A stretch of DNA of 64,000 nucleotides from Patagioenas fasciata. Its lineage: Eukaryota; Chordata; Aves; Columbiformes; Columbidae. Location of the stretch: contig NC_092525.1 in the NCBI RefSeq assembly GCF_037038585.1, positions 17,464,867 to 17,528,866 of the forward strand, written 5' to 3'. Position 1 is the first letter of the stretch, and each line of letters begins with the position of its first letter. Positions 36,630-51,600 of this stretch are shown here, piece by piece. A program made the translations under genes and the position numbers. The notes under the pieces were generated by a model. That model had not been told where the DNA came from. It saw only the letters and a list, made by a program, of their open reading frames with translations, and searched no databases.

Positions 36630-39600
36630 CTGTATGGCCGGGAGTTGAAGCGGGATGGGAAAGGTTAAGGAGAGGGAGAGAGAAGGACACAGTGTGAGTC
36701 ACAGAGCAGGTCATCGATCTCGCTACGGGGAGGGGTCAAGGTGCTGCAAGCCGCTCACGTGCAAGGAAAGGGGGGCTATTAAACTCTGGTTTTGGCTTAG
36801 GAAACAGAAAGCAGAAAGCAAAGCTATGGAAGCCTAGATGGAAGAGTGTTCTTGCCCACTTGGTAAGGATTTCTGGGGGTTCTCTCTCTTTTTTTTTTTT
36901 GTCTAGAGCAGAAAGGCTCCTAGGCTCACGCACTCCGTCCAAATGTTCTAACCGCGCTGATTTTGGCAAACACACCATATCTTCATCACCTCCAGCGATG
37001 TCTCTGCCAAGCTACCCCAGCAGCAGCGAGCGTGTCCCCGGCGGGATGCTGCAGCGCATGCCACGCCGGCAAGAAAGCAAGTGACAGTGACACGTAGGTA
37101 CTTTCATTGTGCTTCAGAACATAAAACTTGCAGATAGACAGACACACGCACACAGAGCAGGAGGTGCCTAACTGGAATTTTCCCTTTCCCATCATAACCA
37201 CCAGCTCCTTTGCACTCACACCACCTCGAAAGCCTCATTAGACACCAGGTACTGTTGAAATAAGTAGGGGTATAGGTTAAAAAAAATGGGTTTTTGGGCT
37301 GCTAAATTAATACTTTTGAATTCAGGAGGTTACAGCCTGTCACCTTGCAGTCCTTTTGTTACTAAGAAACTGTCACGCAAGGTGCTGCAAGCAGTAGATG
37401 CTGGGGCTTGGGTGCTCGGGACGCCCACAGTTGCCCTCTCTGGAGCCAGATGGCTTGAAAATGCTCTGCTAGAACAGCACCTGCAGGCGTTTCACAGCGC
37501 CGTGCAAGCACGGGCAGCTTGGCAATAAAAGCATCATCTGATAACATACACAGAAGAAATGCAAAGAAAAAAGAAAGAATAAAAAAGTAAATCCCAAATG
37601 AAATCAAGCAGCGCGCTATATCAACAAAAAAAAAAACCACAGAGAAGGATTTTAACAAGAAAATAACAGAAGGGTCACTGACACAGAAATAACAGCTTCT
37701 TTCTTTGCAATAAAATATTCAGACTGCATACACAGCCACAACGAAAGCAAACCAGAACAGCAAGGGGGACAAATAAATGAAATAACTCTTCCACACGCTC
37801 TTAGACAAACTCCATCAGACTTTGCCGCGGGAAACAAGAGATGGGAAAGGTGGTGGAGACTGATGTGGCCACAAGCTGAGGGCTGTGCATGGCCCCAGCC
37901 AGCTCAGGGTGTCCCAACCCCATTGCTGGTCCCACGGGACCCCTGGTGGTCCCCAACACACTGCTGTGCCTGTCCCTACCCAAACCTTTCACCTTGTCTT
38001 TTCCTCTTACTGTGTGACAAACCCAGAAATTAGAGGTGTTCCCTGTGCTTTGCAGCCAGTGGATGCTGCAGAAATGCTCGCCCTGCTGTCCACCCTCACC
38101 CCAGCCACCTCAGTGAGGACCACAGGGAGATGCTTGTGTTTTCTTGAAGCCCGTGTGTCCCTGCTTGTCCCCTACCTGCTCTGTGCTGCCATACCTTTTC
38201 CCAGGCCAAATTCTAGAAACACAGCACTCACCGCTTGGTTTTCACATGGAGCTGGAAGCGCAAAGCCTGGAATCTGGGAGTGCCACCCCATTCAGTGTCC
38301 GCTTGCCACAGGGTCACCCGAGAGCCTCAATTTTGTCTCTCTTCCAAGGAAAGACCCCATGGAGGGGGTGGTGGGTGCAGCTTCCCATCCCCCCTCCCAG
38401 CTGCATCATTCCCCAGCCTCAGGGCAGGCAGTGCACTAAGTCATTAAAAAGCATCAAATGTCAATTTTTGTTCATAAAAATGTACGCGTTTATGGGGAAA
38501 ACAAAACAAAATAAAACCAGCTGAAACTAAGGGAATCATCACCTGCTCAATCTACAGGAGATCCTGGAGTCCTGTGGCAGGGAATAGACCATCAGCCCCA
38601 ACTGCAGCCCCCATTTCACAGCCACTTCCCTCCAAAGCCCCCACGATGATCCCTGTCCTCAGCCTGGCTGCTCCTCTCCACCAAAATCATGTTTACCACC
38701 ATGGTCACGGGCACCAGCGAAGGCGACTGCCCAGGGCTGGCTGCCGAAGCTGCAGGACAGCGGGCACAGACAGGACCGACACACGGGATGCTCGGGGCTT
38801 CCTGGCCCCTCATTCAGGACGTGTTTTGTTTTTTTCCAGCACGTGCTGTGACAGTGACCGACAGCCAGCAAACAGGTATAAGCATCTATGACACCTCAAG
38901 AGTGAAGCAAACAACAGGATGGACACGCAGGTCAGAAACTCCAGCAAACCTATGGGGAGGGCTTGGGTGGGCACGTGCGGCCACCGGCACCTTGGAGATG
39001 CCACTTGCCTCGTGGCTCAGGCCACGCCATCGCCTCCAGCCATCAGAGGTGGCCTCATGAGGTGACAGACAGTGGGGACTGCTGCAGCCAGGACCACGGC
39101 TGAGCACACCAATACCTAGGGTTCATTTTTCAGAGGTTTTGGGATCAGCTCCTGCCGCAGAACCAGCTGTAACCTGCAAAGCTCCTGCCCCGCTACACAC
39201 ACCAGGTGTGCTTGTCACAAAAAACATGGAAAGAAAAGACAAAAGGATGGAAGGATGCTCCTGGTGGAAGATGGAGCTGCAGGAAGCGAGGGGACCAGCA
39301 GCTGGGAGGATGGCGGGGGTGGCAGGGGAAGGTGCACCAAGGGGACAGGGGAAGGGGGCACAGGAGGATCTGGCACATGGAGCCTGGGAGCTGCCAGCCA
39401 GACTTTATTTGCATTTCTTGTCTCAGGCCCTGGGGGACACTTGGGGAGCTCTGCAAAACCCATGTTTTTCAGGACATTCCTCTAAAAGAAAACAGCAGTA
39501 TTTTGTTCTGGTCTAGGACATGTCAAGCTAAAGAGGTTGGAAGAGCCTTTTTCAAGACCTCATTTCCCACTACCACTTTAAGAGGAAATGTGATTTTAAG

Positions 39601-42600
39601 ACGTTCGTAGAGATTTAATATTAGTTGTCCCCTGAATCCCAAGGTCTGGCTCCCAGCCCCCCTCCCCTCCAGGGTACAAGCATCCCCTGCAGAAAAAAGC
39701 TTATTTTAACCCAATTTAGATACCATAAGCACATTTTATATTATAATTCACTTGTTGATAACCTCTGCCTTCACGAAACACTCATTTTTTCACAACGTTT
39801 GGAGCTGCCACAAAAAGAAATCCTTCCTAGCAGCATCATGTTCATGACCCATCACACCCCCCTCAAATCACTTTTGGCATTTAAAAACCTGATGAAAATT
39901 AATGAACGTGAACCCGAAGAATGATCTAGCGAATGAAAAGGTCTCAGAAATCTTTGAAGGACGTTCAGAGGTAGGAAAGGTGAAAGAAGAGCAGTGCTGT
40001 AGGTTTTTACCAACGGTGGGAGTGGTGGCTGCGCTCAGGGAGTTGGTGGAGGAGATGGAAGAAGTACTTTCAGCCCGGGCTAAAGGTGCTATCGGAGGAG
40101 GGCTGGATGAGTGAATAGGTGGGCTAAAAGGCCTGGACTGTAGAAAAACATAAAATAACAAAGGGTTAAAGAAAACATACACAGAGACATTTGCATGAAA
40201 CAAACAGAAGCTTTTGCCTGAAGCCGTAACCCTCTGGACCTCCAGGTCCCCAGGCAGCCTCGCTGGGCTAGAGACAAACTGTGACTTAAGTTCTTTTAGC
40301 CCAAGTAGTATTATAGTATAGACCTAGAAAAACGGAAAATAATTCTCACTATCTTGTGGGTCTGAGTGTTTGAAACCCCCATCGTCATCAAGAACAGGAG
40401 CTCCAGGGGCCATGGGATGGATTTAACGTACCCGGTACTGAGAAGGGAGCGGTGCTGCCATGTGCCAGCTGACTCAAGGGCAGCTCACTGGGTCCTTATG
40501 GATCTTTTGGGGACAATTTTATACCACAGATTCATAGATTACTAGGTTGGAAAGGACCACAAGGATCACCTGGTCCAACTTTTCTTTGCAAAAAACATCA
40601 TGACATCAACCCCAAAATTCTGTATAACCTACCTGAAGCAGCCTAGGGTGATAGGGCAGAGCCCAGCAGGTGTGGTACAGTGATGGGGACCCCCATCAAG
40701 GATTGTGGGGCACCCCCACAGCCAGATGCCCTTCCTGGGATGACCAAACCCATGTACTTCCCCCCAAGACATGGCTGGAGGTTCCCCATGGGTACGGTCC
40801 CTTTTTGCACCCATTTTCTGCAATCACTGTAACTGCAAACCACCATGTGCCCATGACTGGTATCAACGGGCTGCCCCAGCCATTTTCCCACGTGTAATTT
40901 GTATCAAAAAACCAAATTATAGAAAATTCTAAATAGCCCAGGCAGCACTACTTGTTACTTGCTCTTAATAACTTGGTCTGCTTCATTAACCTGTCTCACC
41001 AGACTACAAATGCAGACCCACCCCCCCAGTGCATCCCCAAACACGCTGGCAGGGTGAACGTACCACATCGGTGACGCTGGGCTTGCCGGGGGGCAGCTTT
41101 GGCCGGGAGGGGGGCCGGGGCGGTGGTGGCGGGGGGGTGCTGCAGGCAGCCAGCGGCGTGCCGGGACGAGCCGGGGACGAGGAACCTGCAATAAACAGGA
41201 GCTATGAGTGCACCACAGGGTGGTCCCTAGGGCTGCCCACCCCCCCAGACATCCCTGCCCCATCTCAAAGCAAAGGCAGCTCCCCGGGGGTGCCCACACA
41301 CACCCTGCACAATCTCACCTTAACCATCACTCCACAACAGCAGCTTTGTATGCAAAAAAGAGCTTTTTGGGATTGCTGATGCATCTGTCACAGGGGAGAT
41401 GCTGCCTATCCATGCTGGGTACTCAGTTCCCTTGGCCAGGAACACTGGGCAAAACTGTTATCAGGCCAGGCATGAGGAAGAAATTGTTGCCTCTGAGGGT
41501 GGTGAGAGCCTGGCCCAGGTTCCCAGAGAGGTGATGGATGAACCATCCCTGGAGACATCCCAGGCCAGGCTGGACGGGGCTCTGAGCAACCTGAGCTGGT
41601 GAAGATGTCCCTGCTCATGGCAGGGGTGGCACTGGGGGAGCTGGAAAGGTCCCTTCAACAACAAACCATTCTATGGTTCTATGAGTCTCATGGTTTTACC
41701 AGAAAACCAACACCACGAACAAGAGAAAAATTATGAGCTGAGAATGGGGCAGCGCCAGGGGGGAGTGGGGTTGGTCCCCACCCTGTTAATGAGGGATGCT
41801 GGTGAGAGGGACAAAGCTTTGTCTGAGTGAAGAAGAGAACGGGTGGAAGAAAAAGTTCAGCAGATCTGCTGGAAGCACAAAGCGTTTCCCAGCCATTTGG
41901 AGGAGTTTCAGGTAGCAGGAGGGTGCTGTTGTCAGGATTCATGTGTTCCCCAGCAGCTGCTGCCTTGCTGCCAAGAAGGACATTTTGCAATCAAAGAAAA
42001 ATTGTAGCAGAATCTTAGGAGGACACCAGGCAAGCTGTTTTGCTCCGTGTACAGAAATTCCTTTTGGGGTAAGTTCAGAAATAACTGTATACTGAGTAGC
42101 TGGGAGATTACACCAAGACAAGATGGGCAACAGGAACACATGGGAGACACAGACCCTGTTTTAGCAGGACAGCTGAGCCGGCATTTGCTACCAACTCCTG
42201 TGGAGCACAGGACCATGTTATGATCTGCAGGGCAGCGTGTTTTGCTCAGACTGACAATAAGATTATGGTTTTAGCTTCATTTTTCCCCACTTATAAGAGA
42301 ATCAGTTTGCTAAGTTTTTTGGGGTGATAGCTCAGCCTAAGGAAATATCAAAGCTACATCTACAGAAGTGAGACTGAGAGGGAAACCACAGGAGGCTAAG
42401 ACAAGAGATGGGCTTGTTTAGAGACTAAATCCTGGCTATTCTCTTGTGCAACTCTGAAACTGAAGCCATTTTTATTTAGCAGCCAAAGTTTGAATTTTTC
42501 CTTCCTGATCCTAATAGAAGCCTGACAAAATAGTAATTATTCAGGGAAAGTAACCTAGCAGCACTGAACAAATATCATGAGATGAAGACATCAAGGGTGC

Positions 42601-45600
42601 ATCTTGCCCCGGCTCAGGAGCAACCCCCAGCAAGACAAAGCCCCGCAGACACCAGGGTCCATCCAGGGAGGTTTATTCCTCAGGTGTTTAAGGTCCCTAG
42701 GAGACTGATGTACCTCCAGATGTTTTCTACAAAAAGAAACCATGGCAGCATATTGTAAATCAGCATGAAATCAGGATCCTGCTGGGACAGCAGTCCCCAG
42801 CCCTGCCTTGGGGACACCCACAATGGCTCCCATGGGATGTGATAGCAGGAGGGTGTGCTGGGGTGGCCAAAATCTGGACGCCCCTGGGGCTGAATGCAGC
42901 CTTGGAAAGGTAGAGATAGCAGGAGTGGGAAGGGTGCTGGATCAGCACTGCGCACCCAGACCTGCTGCCATGGGATGCAGCTTTCTGAAGATGTACGTGA
43001 TTTTTGTGTGCGTATTTTAACACGCTCTGCTTTCACAGTTCGCTGTCCCATGCTGGGCTGGGTAAAGCTGAGGTATCAGCAGCTGCAGCGCTCGCTGAGT
43101 TGAGAGATGAAGTGATTTCCAGGGAAGAGACATGGATCTTCCCAAAAAGGTGTTGCTGGTGTGCTGAGTGGGGTTTCTCCATCCATCCCCATCCTGCAGG
43201 TCCTGCTCAGTTGGCATCAGGGTGAGGATCCATGCTTTAAATAAAGCAGCTTGCTGGTTTTCCCCTGCACAGACTCCAAGTCCCCCACCGGCACAGAAAA
43301 GCCACCACCACTGAAGCAAAGCCACACTCACAGCAATAGCCACACTCAGGGGGACACACCCAGCACCCCCCACTGTATCAGATCCCCAGAGCAGATGGCA
43401 CATGAGGCTGGAGACAGTGGTCAGGAACAGGGCTGGGGATCCATCATCTCCCACCACCACCTGCACAGCTTTACAGGGGCGATGCTCTTAACAATAATTT
43501 CTTGTGGATGCAGGACAGCAGCACAGGGGCTGGTGAGGATGAGGATTTATACATGGTGGCTGTGCCGGTGCAGTAAGAGCCCTAGGATCAGCCTCAAATA
43601 ACATGACTGGGTTGCACCTTCTCAAGCTGACAGGCTCGTTTGCCCTCATGGACACACAGACATTTATAATTAAGCAGGTGAAGCCAGGCAGCCAGCACAT
43701 GCCAGACACACTGATCAGTTTCTGCCCTTGTGACAGCTTCACCCTGGAAGCCAAATCTCCAGCCCCAGTTGGGAATCCAGCTCTCAGACCCAAGAGGCAG
43801 CAAGCACTGTCCATGCTTGTGCTGCCTCTGACCTGCAAGTGATTTTGTGACAGTATGCAGTGACCTGTTTGGCTGCAACAGATTTAAACCTCCCTTGGCA
43901 TGAGGCTCATTTCGATTATTTGTCTGAAAAGTTCCTACCTATGTTCACTCTGAAGCCTATTGGGGACAAAATTGCAGCAAAGGCAATCCTATGCCAAATC
44001 TTGCAGTGGGGAGATATGTGCATGGCAGAGGTGGGAAGAATCACTCGTGGGAGATTGGGGGAAGGCTGCCAGACCCATCCGACCACCAGACACGCAGCGC
44101 GGGGAGCAGGGGAGAGGACACAGGAGGCTGAGGGCAGACGCTGGACGTGGAAGCACGAGACAGCTGGCCAGGAGCACGGGTGCCAGGCACAGGCACAACC
44201 AGGCGGGAGGGGACGGCGGATGCGGTCATGGCCACACCGAAGCACACCCACCGCCACGGGACATACCGCTGGTGCTTCCCGTGCCGCTGCTGGCGCCCGG
44301 TCCAGGGGATGAGACCACCGTGCGGTAGGTGGGCGGTGGAGGGGGCGGCGGGGTCGCTCTTTGTCCCAGCCCAAAATCTTTGGGGGAGGCGGCTGGCTCC
44401 GAGTTATCATCCTTAAGGTAGGGATGCTCAGAAAACTTCTTGTGAACCTCTTCCAGGTGGAGCGGCGAGGGGAGCGGGCGAGAGAGCTCGGCCCGGGGAG
44501 CAGCGGCCGGGCTGCCCACTGCCGGGGACCCCGCTTTTTCTCGGGGTGTCAACTCCGGAGTCACGTTTTCCGGGGATTGATCAGAAAAATTGACCCACTT
44601 GACTTCTGCGTTAACAGCAGCAGGCTTGGGGGACACCACAGGGCCAAAAATGCTGTCCAAGTCATTGATGGACGGAAGTTTTTTGTCACTTTTGAGCTCT
44701 GCTGCTGTCTGGTCCCCTCCTGCAGTCAAAGTAGTTTATTTTACACTTGGCATTAACCGAGAGCACTGCACTCGCCCTATTCTCTACGGGGTTCTACATC
44801 AGCTACATACTAGCAGAGATGCTTCAAAAGCAGATTTTTCTTATAAGCTGCCGGGGAATATAATTCATGTGCAAGAAAGTTGTGATATGTGATGTATAAT
44901 GAACCACGCTGGATTGAAATACAGACGCTGTACAGGAGCGAGCATGCACTGCAAGCCAAGCCCTCCTCTATCACTTCATACACAACCGTCCCATATCCTC
45001 CCAAAATTTACAGCTGGCTCCCAGCCTTTGTTATCTGTCATCTAAATAAGATCATTATGTCATTATCATCACTCTGAATTAGCAGCAGATATTCAACTTA
45101 TGCACTCAGCTCTCTTGCACACTCCACTAGATATATATTTATAAACGCACACATATAAATATATATATATATATATATTTCAACATGATGGCTTGACACT
45201 CTCAAGACGTGGTGCTGGGCATGCAGCAGGGGAAAGCAGCCACGGTGGATGTATTTTGGGTGCAAGCAGAGGCACATAAGGGTATTTTATGGCTTTACTT
45301 GCTAACTGAGCTACCACACAGCAACATTCACATTTGACTTCACAGCCACCATGGCGACAGGATTCACCAGCAAAATGTTACAGATCTAGAGGAGGGAGAT
45401 CCTCCATCCTTCCCTTTCCTGCTCCGTTTTCTTGCATTTCTCTTTCCTCTAACACCAACCCAGCTGCCCAGGGCTTTAGTTTGCACAGACTTGGAGGGAT
45501 GCGCTGAGGCCACATGCACACGGCTAAAAATAACATACCCTCAGCATCCCACCCCTGCTCCTGCATTTGGAGGAGCCACCTGCCCTTCTGCATTTAGGGA

Positions 45601-48600
45601 ATAAAATATAGCCCTGCTAAAATAGAAATAAATAGCCCTCTGCCACTGGCTTTACGTGATGCAGAGGCTGCAGCGCACAGCAAGGCAGAGCTCAGCCAAG
45701 ACACCATCGCGCATCTGCTTGCGTTGATGGATCGGAGGTGGATGCTCTGGCAGTCCGGCTGCTCACGGAAACAGAAAAACCAAGATATGGGAGCATGAAT
45801 GAAATATTGATGAATAGAGCAGCAAGCTGAGAGCAGGGGATTTCTCTGCGGCGGCGTTGATAACTCCCCGAGGTGCAGCAAGACTGTCTGTCCCCACAAT
45901 GTCCAAGCACCAGGGACTGCCCTTCCCCAAACTCGCTCCTCCCGCAGACAGCGCCTGCCAGCAACATGAATTATCGCTTATAAGCACTTTACATCCTCTG
46001 GCTGCATTCAACAGCATCTTTCAACCCCTCCCTCAGGCTGCCCTTTCCTCCAGGTACTGTTTTGTTCTCCCTCCCTTGCCCCTCCACACCCCCATATGTG
46101 GGACCAGGCGGTTTTTCCCACCTTCCCCAACAGCAGGAGGGGCTTGAGAGGACAGGACCATCCCCTCCTGACACAGGTAGGTGCCACATCACCCGTTATT
46201 TCATCTCATTTTCAGGTTTGATTTCAATCTATGATTTCATAAGCACAGGCTGTGCAGTCCCACCCCAGACAGTAACAGCGCTCTGGTTATTCCCAACTCA
46301 CAGCAAGATTTAAACCCAGCATCACGTTTCATTTCTAAAAGTGACCGATACCAAAGGCAGAGAGAGGACAGAGCATTAATTTCACCAGGAGGGAACATTA
46401 ATTTCACCAGGGCAACATTGACTCTGGAGTCAAAGGCATCCAAAGCATCACCCCGACTGCAGCATCCACTGAAGCACCACAAGTGGAAGAGGATGCAGGA
46501 GGGCTAAACCTGGGTCCAAAATGCAGCCCTGAGGACATGGCCCCCAGGACAGGCCCCGGCTCCGGATTTACCTGTTCCCACCGTCAGCGGGGAGCCGGTG
46601 CGTGGCGGCGTGGCCGGGATGTTCTTGGGTGGGAGCGGCGGAGGAGCTGCGAAACACAGCGGGGAGGGGGAAAAAAAAGAAAAATCAGTGGCGCTGGATT
46701 TGGGAACGTGCACATGGATTTGCTGGGAATGGGGGAACCGGCAACAGCACCAGCCCTGGGATGATTGCTGGGTAAGCAGGAGCATCCCTGCAGCCCAGGA
46801 GGTTTTTTTTTTGGTTTTGTTTTTTTTACATCACAATTTTTTAATTATTTTTTATATCTTTATTTGAAATATTTGTATTACGTTTTCTTTTTTCTTTTTT
46901 ATTATTTTCTTTTTATTAATTTTATGTATTTTACAATTTAATTTTTATTTTATTTTGTATTATTTTATTTTTTATTATTGTATTTTTTAATTTATTATTA
47001 TTTTATTTCAAAATAATCTCAGATTACACCCCTGTTTTATAAAACTGAATTACCATTGCAATTAAACCCTGCAGCCTCTGAGACACATATCTGCCTCCTC
47101 ATTTCTCCCGTGCCCATCCCACACAGATTCAGGATGCTTATTCAGGAGGGGGAATCACTGTGGCTGATTAACCCAGGGACGTCATTGCAAAGCTGATGTC
47201 AAAAGCACCCGAGTGCAAACCTCCCGGAGGTGCAACCCAGGAGGCACCGTGGCTGCTCCGCATTGCAGAATTGCACAGTACCAGAGTCAGGATGAGGAAA
47301 AAGTTAAGTACCTGGTTTGAATCCTGCATATATTAATTTATTTATGATTGATAATCCACACGATCACTTACTTCCAGTCGGAAAAGGTCTTGGTAGCTTT
47401 GGGGACTCTACGCTTGCATTGATGGGCTGGACTGAGCCCCATATCTCAGGCTGATCTAGGGTAGCTGAAAAAAAGTAAAAAATAAATAAATACACATGCA
47501 AGGGCATTGATAGAACTGTTTTCTTACAGACACCAAAACATGCAGATAAGATGCATTCATCTGAGAAGAAACTAAGTAGTGGCAGGAACCTCTCATTAAT
47601 TAAAGACGGGGGCTTCTGTAATGTTAGATAATTACAAGCTTGCCTGATTTTTAAACAGGTCATGTAATTAGTTTGACATTCATGCTGCTTGACAAACAAA
47701 ACAATGCCATTTATGTATTTGGAGGCTTATTACATTAGTTGGAACACTGAATTAATTGCAAAAATTGTCTGGAATTTTAGGATACTCAGAAAAAATTGGG
47801 CATTAAAATGAAAGGATCCAGTTACATTCACACAGATTGTAGGGGAAAAAATCCTCTGCTATATCTCATTTAAACTTTTTGCATTATTTTTCTTAGCTTA
47901 TGTGTCGACAGCTGCATGCAAACATAGTTTTGATTAAAAGAACTAACCAGAGTAATTAATTACAGGGCATAACTAGGCTACAAGTGGCAGTTCTGTGACA
48001 GCCGAGCAGCCCCAGGAACAAACCGCTCAGGCGGGTGAAAGAGGTTTTTATCTGGGGAGAACAAGCCTTGCAAGATCCCTGTGCTTCAGGAAAGCTGTTA
48101 AAAATATATGTAAATGTGCTTGTGGGGGAGCAAAGTGTCCCTATATTCCTGCTCAGGGAAACAGCCTTGCTGGGGGAACAAAAAGGTATTATTGAGGTGA
48201 CAACCTCATGGGCATGGGGAGCCATAGAGAGTTGCCAGACAGCTCCATTCATATCTTCCCTCAGTTAAATCCATGTGATACTGAAATGCCACATAATTAA
48301 CTAATGGACTTAAAACACTTCTCCTATTTCCATATAGCCCATATAACCCCCAACCCCACACTACCTGTAACGCAACTTTACATTCTGCTTTGTGTTTTGT
48401 TCCCCCTTCCTTTAAGAGGAGGGCTGGGATTTGCTAACCAAGCTCTGCTTGTACCAGAGTCAAGTACCCCCAGTCACCCCCTGGGGAAAATGGCCCAGCC
48501 GGGGCTCACTGCCAGGAGATGCCACCCCTGTCCCCAAACCCACCGTCCAGCTTCTGCTCCTCGAACGCCGACTCCAGGGGGGGCCCAAAGAGTGGGGCCA

Positions 48601-51600
48601 GCGCTGCTGGGTCCTCCCCGGGTTTCTTGCTGTAGGATGAGACAATGAAAAGCATGAGGTTCAAACTTGTGCTCAAGCCTGGTGTTTGAGCTCAAATATA
48701 GAATCATAGAACCATTTTGGTTGGAAAAAGACCTTTAAGATAGAGCCCAAACTTTAACCCACCCCAGCACTGACCCATGTCCCTGAGAACTTCATCTCCA
48801 TCTGTCCAACCCCTCCGGGGATGGTGACTCCACCACTGCCCTGGGCAGCCTGTTCCAATGCCCAACAGCCCTTTGGGGAAGAAATTGTTCCCAACATCCA
48901 ACCTCAACCTCCCCTGGAGCAACTTGAGGCCGTTTCCTCTGGTCCTGGTGCTTGTTCCTTGGGAGCAGAGCTCGACCTCCCCTGGCCCCAACCTCCTTTC
49001 AGGCAGTTCAGAGAGCCCAAAGTTCCCCGTGGCTCTTGCACCCTGTGGCTCGAAGCATTTACTCAGCTTATTTAAACACCAAACACAAACATTTGGCTGT
49101 CTCATGAGCCTAAAAAATTATAAAACTGATGTTTCTGTAGTGGTGTCTTTGTGGCAGCTCAGCCAAGGGATGGGGAGGTGATATTTGTGTGGCAATAAAT
49201 ATCTGGTCCATTTGACCTATCGAGATATACAGGGTCAAAATCTGGAGGTGAAAATAAAATAGATGCTTCCCCTTGAGCGACGGTGCAAACGTGCCACATC
49301 CCACTGAAATGTGTAAAGCCCCTGCGTTTATGATGAGCCTGAATGGGGCTGTTTTGGATAATTATACCAGTGGACTGTGTACCTACCTGGTGAGGTCTGG
49401 TGTCGGTGTGGAACGCCGCGGCCGCGCAATCTCCTCACCTGTGGACAGCACAGGGTTAGAATCATTTCAGTTGGAAGAGACCCTCAGGATCATCGAGTCC
49501 AACCATAACCTAACCCAACTCTGGCAATAACCCATGTCCCCTAGAACCTCATCTAAACACCTTTTAAACACCTCCAGGTTAGACCTGCTCCCTGTCCCGA
49601 GCCCCCCAGCATCACCCCAACCCCGTGTTTGCAGGAGGCACTTACCACCATGTCATGCCCAATGCATGTCCCACACTAGCCATGACCCATCTCACGTCTG
49701 CTATGGGGATACTGCCTAAAAAGTCTGGTTTATTAATTCAGATTTTATTTCTGTAGAGAGCTGGGGAGCTGCACTGTTCCCATAGGGTACCCCAAGGATG
49801 TCCCATATGTCTTCTTTAAGGAAGACATCTGGGTGCCATCATTTCTGCCAAGGCCACTTTAAAGCAAACCTGACCTCCTCTCTTTTTCTTTTTTCCTGCC
49901 CAAAATACCACTGCCCCCTGCCATAAGTACTGTTCTTGAAGGCTACAGAACATACTTACTGGATAAATTCCTTTTAATCGTTCCCTGGAATTAGAAACAA
50001 ACGAGGTAAGTGGGATGGTCAGGGACTCAGCAGTTGTCACCCAAGGAGGGACACAGCGGGAGTGAAGCAGCCCAGCAGATGTGGCAGGAATTGAGCATTT
50101 AAGGTGATATTTAACATACATGGCTGAAATATGCCCCACTGCACGTGTGCATTGGGAAATCCCCTTTGCTCCCAGCACACAGGGAGTTGAACATCCCCCC
50201 ACCTCAAGGGGTTTCTGAACCACATGAAGCCATCACCTGGCAATGCCTTATCAGAGTCACTGGAACCCTCACCCCTTAACAAGGGACATAAATCCAAATT
50301 CCTCACATCTGATGGCTGAAAATCAATCTAAGCCAAATAATGTATTTTTAGCAATTTAAATCCTCGCTCTTGCCACACAATGCACATGCGCCCGTGCACA
50401 GCAAAAGTTAAGCCCCCCAAGACCACAGCAGAGATGGATGGGGGTGTGATGGGTGCCCCTGGACCCCAAACAGGTTCTCAGGGGGTTGCAGGGATGCAGG
50501 TCAAGCCATGGAGGATGCTTCATCATTGAGGACCCCTTTGCATCAAGGTCCCACCATCACTCAGGGTCCCACAGCTGATGGCATTGACACCCCAATCTTC
50601 TTCCCCTGTGGTCCCCATATAAACACAACACCACCTCGTACCCCCTCAGCACCCCCATTCCCAGAGCAGCGGGGGCAGCGGCAGCGAGGGGTGGTTCTTA
50701 CCGGGCTCCGCCGCTGTGGTCAGCGAGAAGGAAGAGAGAAGAGACACCTGGTCAGAGAGCGACAGGTCAGCGCCCCAAGTCCCCCAGCGCACCCCCCATT
50801 GCAGTGTCACCAGCCATGCTGGAGCAGCACCAGGGGGCTCCCTCCTCCATGAGTCCCCAGCACCCATTGCTTTGGTCCCACAGGCTGGTGGGTCACCCCG
50901 GTCATGGGGACAGCAGAGTTCAGAGAGACCCCTGAGGGAACCCAAACCCCGTGGAATGAGTGAATTTCCCCATTTTTGGGTTCAAAACAGCCACAAGCCC
51001 AGTCCTCTCAGGGAAGCCATCACCTTTGCATACAGTAGCACCTGAGCTCATCAACCACTGATGCATTTTTCTGCTCTCACATCTTGAAGTGCAATAACAT
51101 ACATAACATGTGCCCAGATAAAACCATGTCCTTATACATCTTGTCCAAAACCACCAACTCTTTCACCTAAACTACACCCACAGATCACGTACATTCAAAG
51201 TAAAGGCAGCCTATCTCTATTTTTATATGTTTTAAGTTAAATCAAGGGAGAAGGAAGAAACATCATGCCTTCCGAAATGGTAGGCTTTGTTATTTGCATT
51301 TTACATTTTAGCTCCAGAGACATGCAAAGTAGGGACCATGCAAACAAGAGAATACAGGACTGTGTTAAAAAAAAAAAAAAATCATAAGAAATAAACTGTA
51401 TTTCTTACCGGACTTTTCCTCTAAAAGAATGCAGAAAAATAATAAAAATAAAAAAAAAGAAAAACGAACATAAGATATTTTCTATAAAGGAATAACAGAG
51501 AAATAAGAGATTTGTATCATGACCAGAAGTATCAGGTGTATAACTGTTAAACACGCAAAGCAGAATTGTGCATGTGTCCGGCCAAGGTTGCCGTTCATTC

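Noticed and set aside
38144-39610. Several overlapping open frames of 100 to 180 codons on both strands
   Set aside because: GC-rich SGIP1 intron; frames overlap on both strands, lack domains, and no splice signals connect them.
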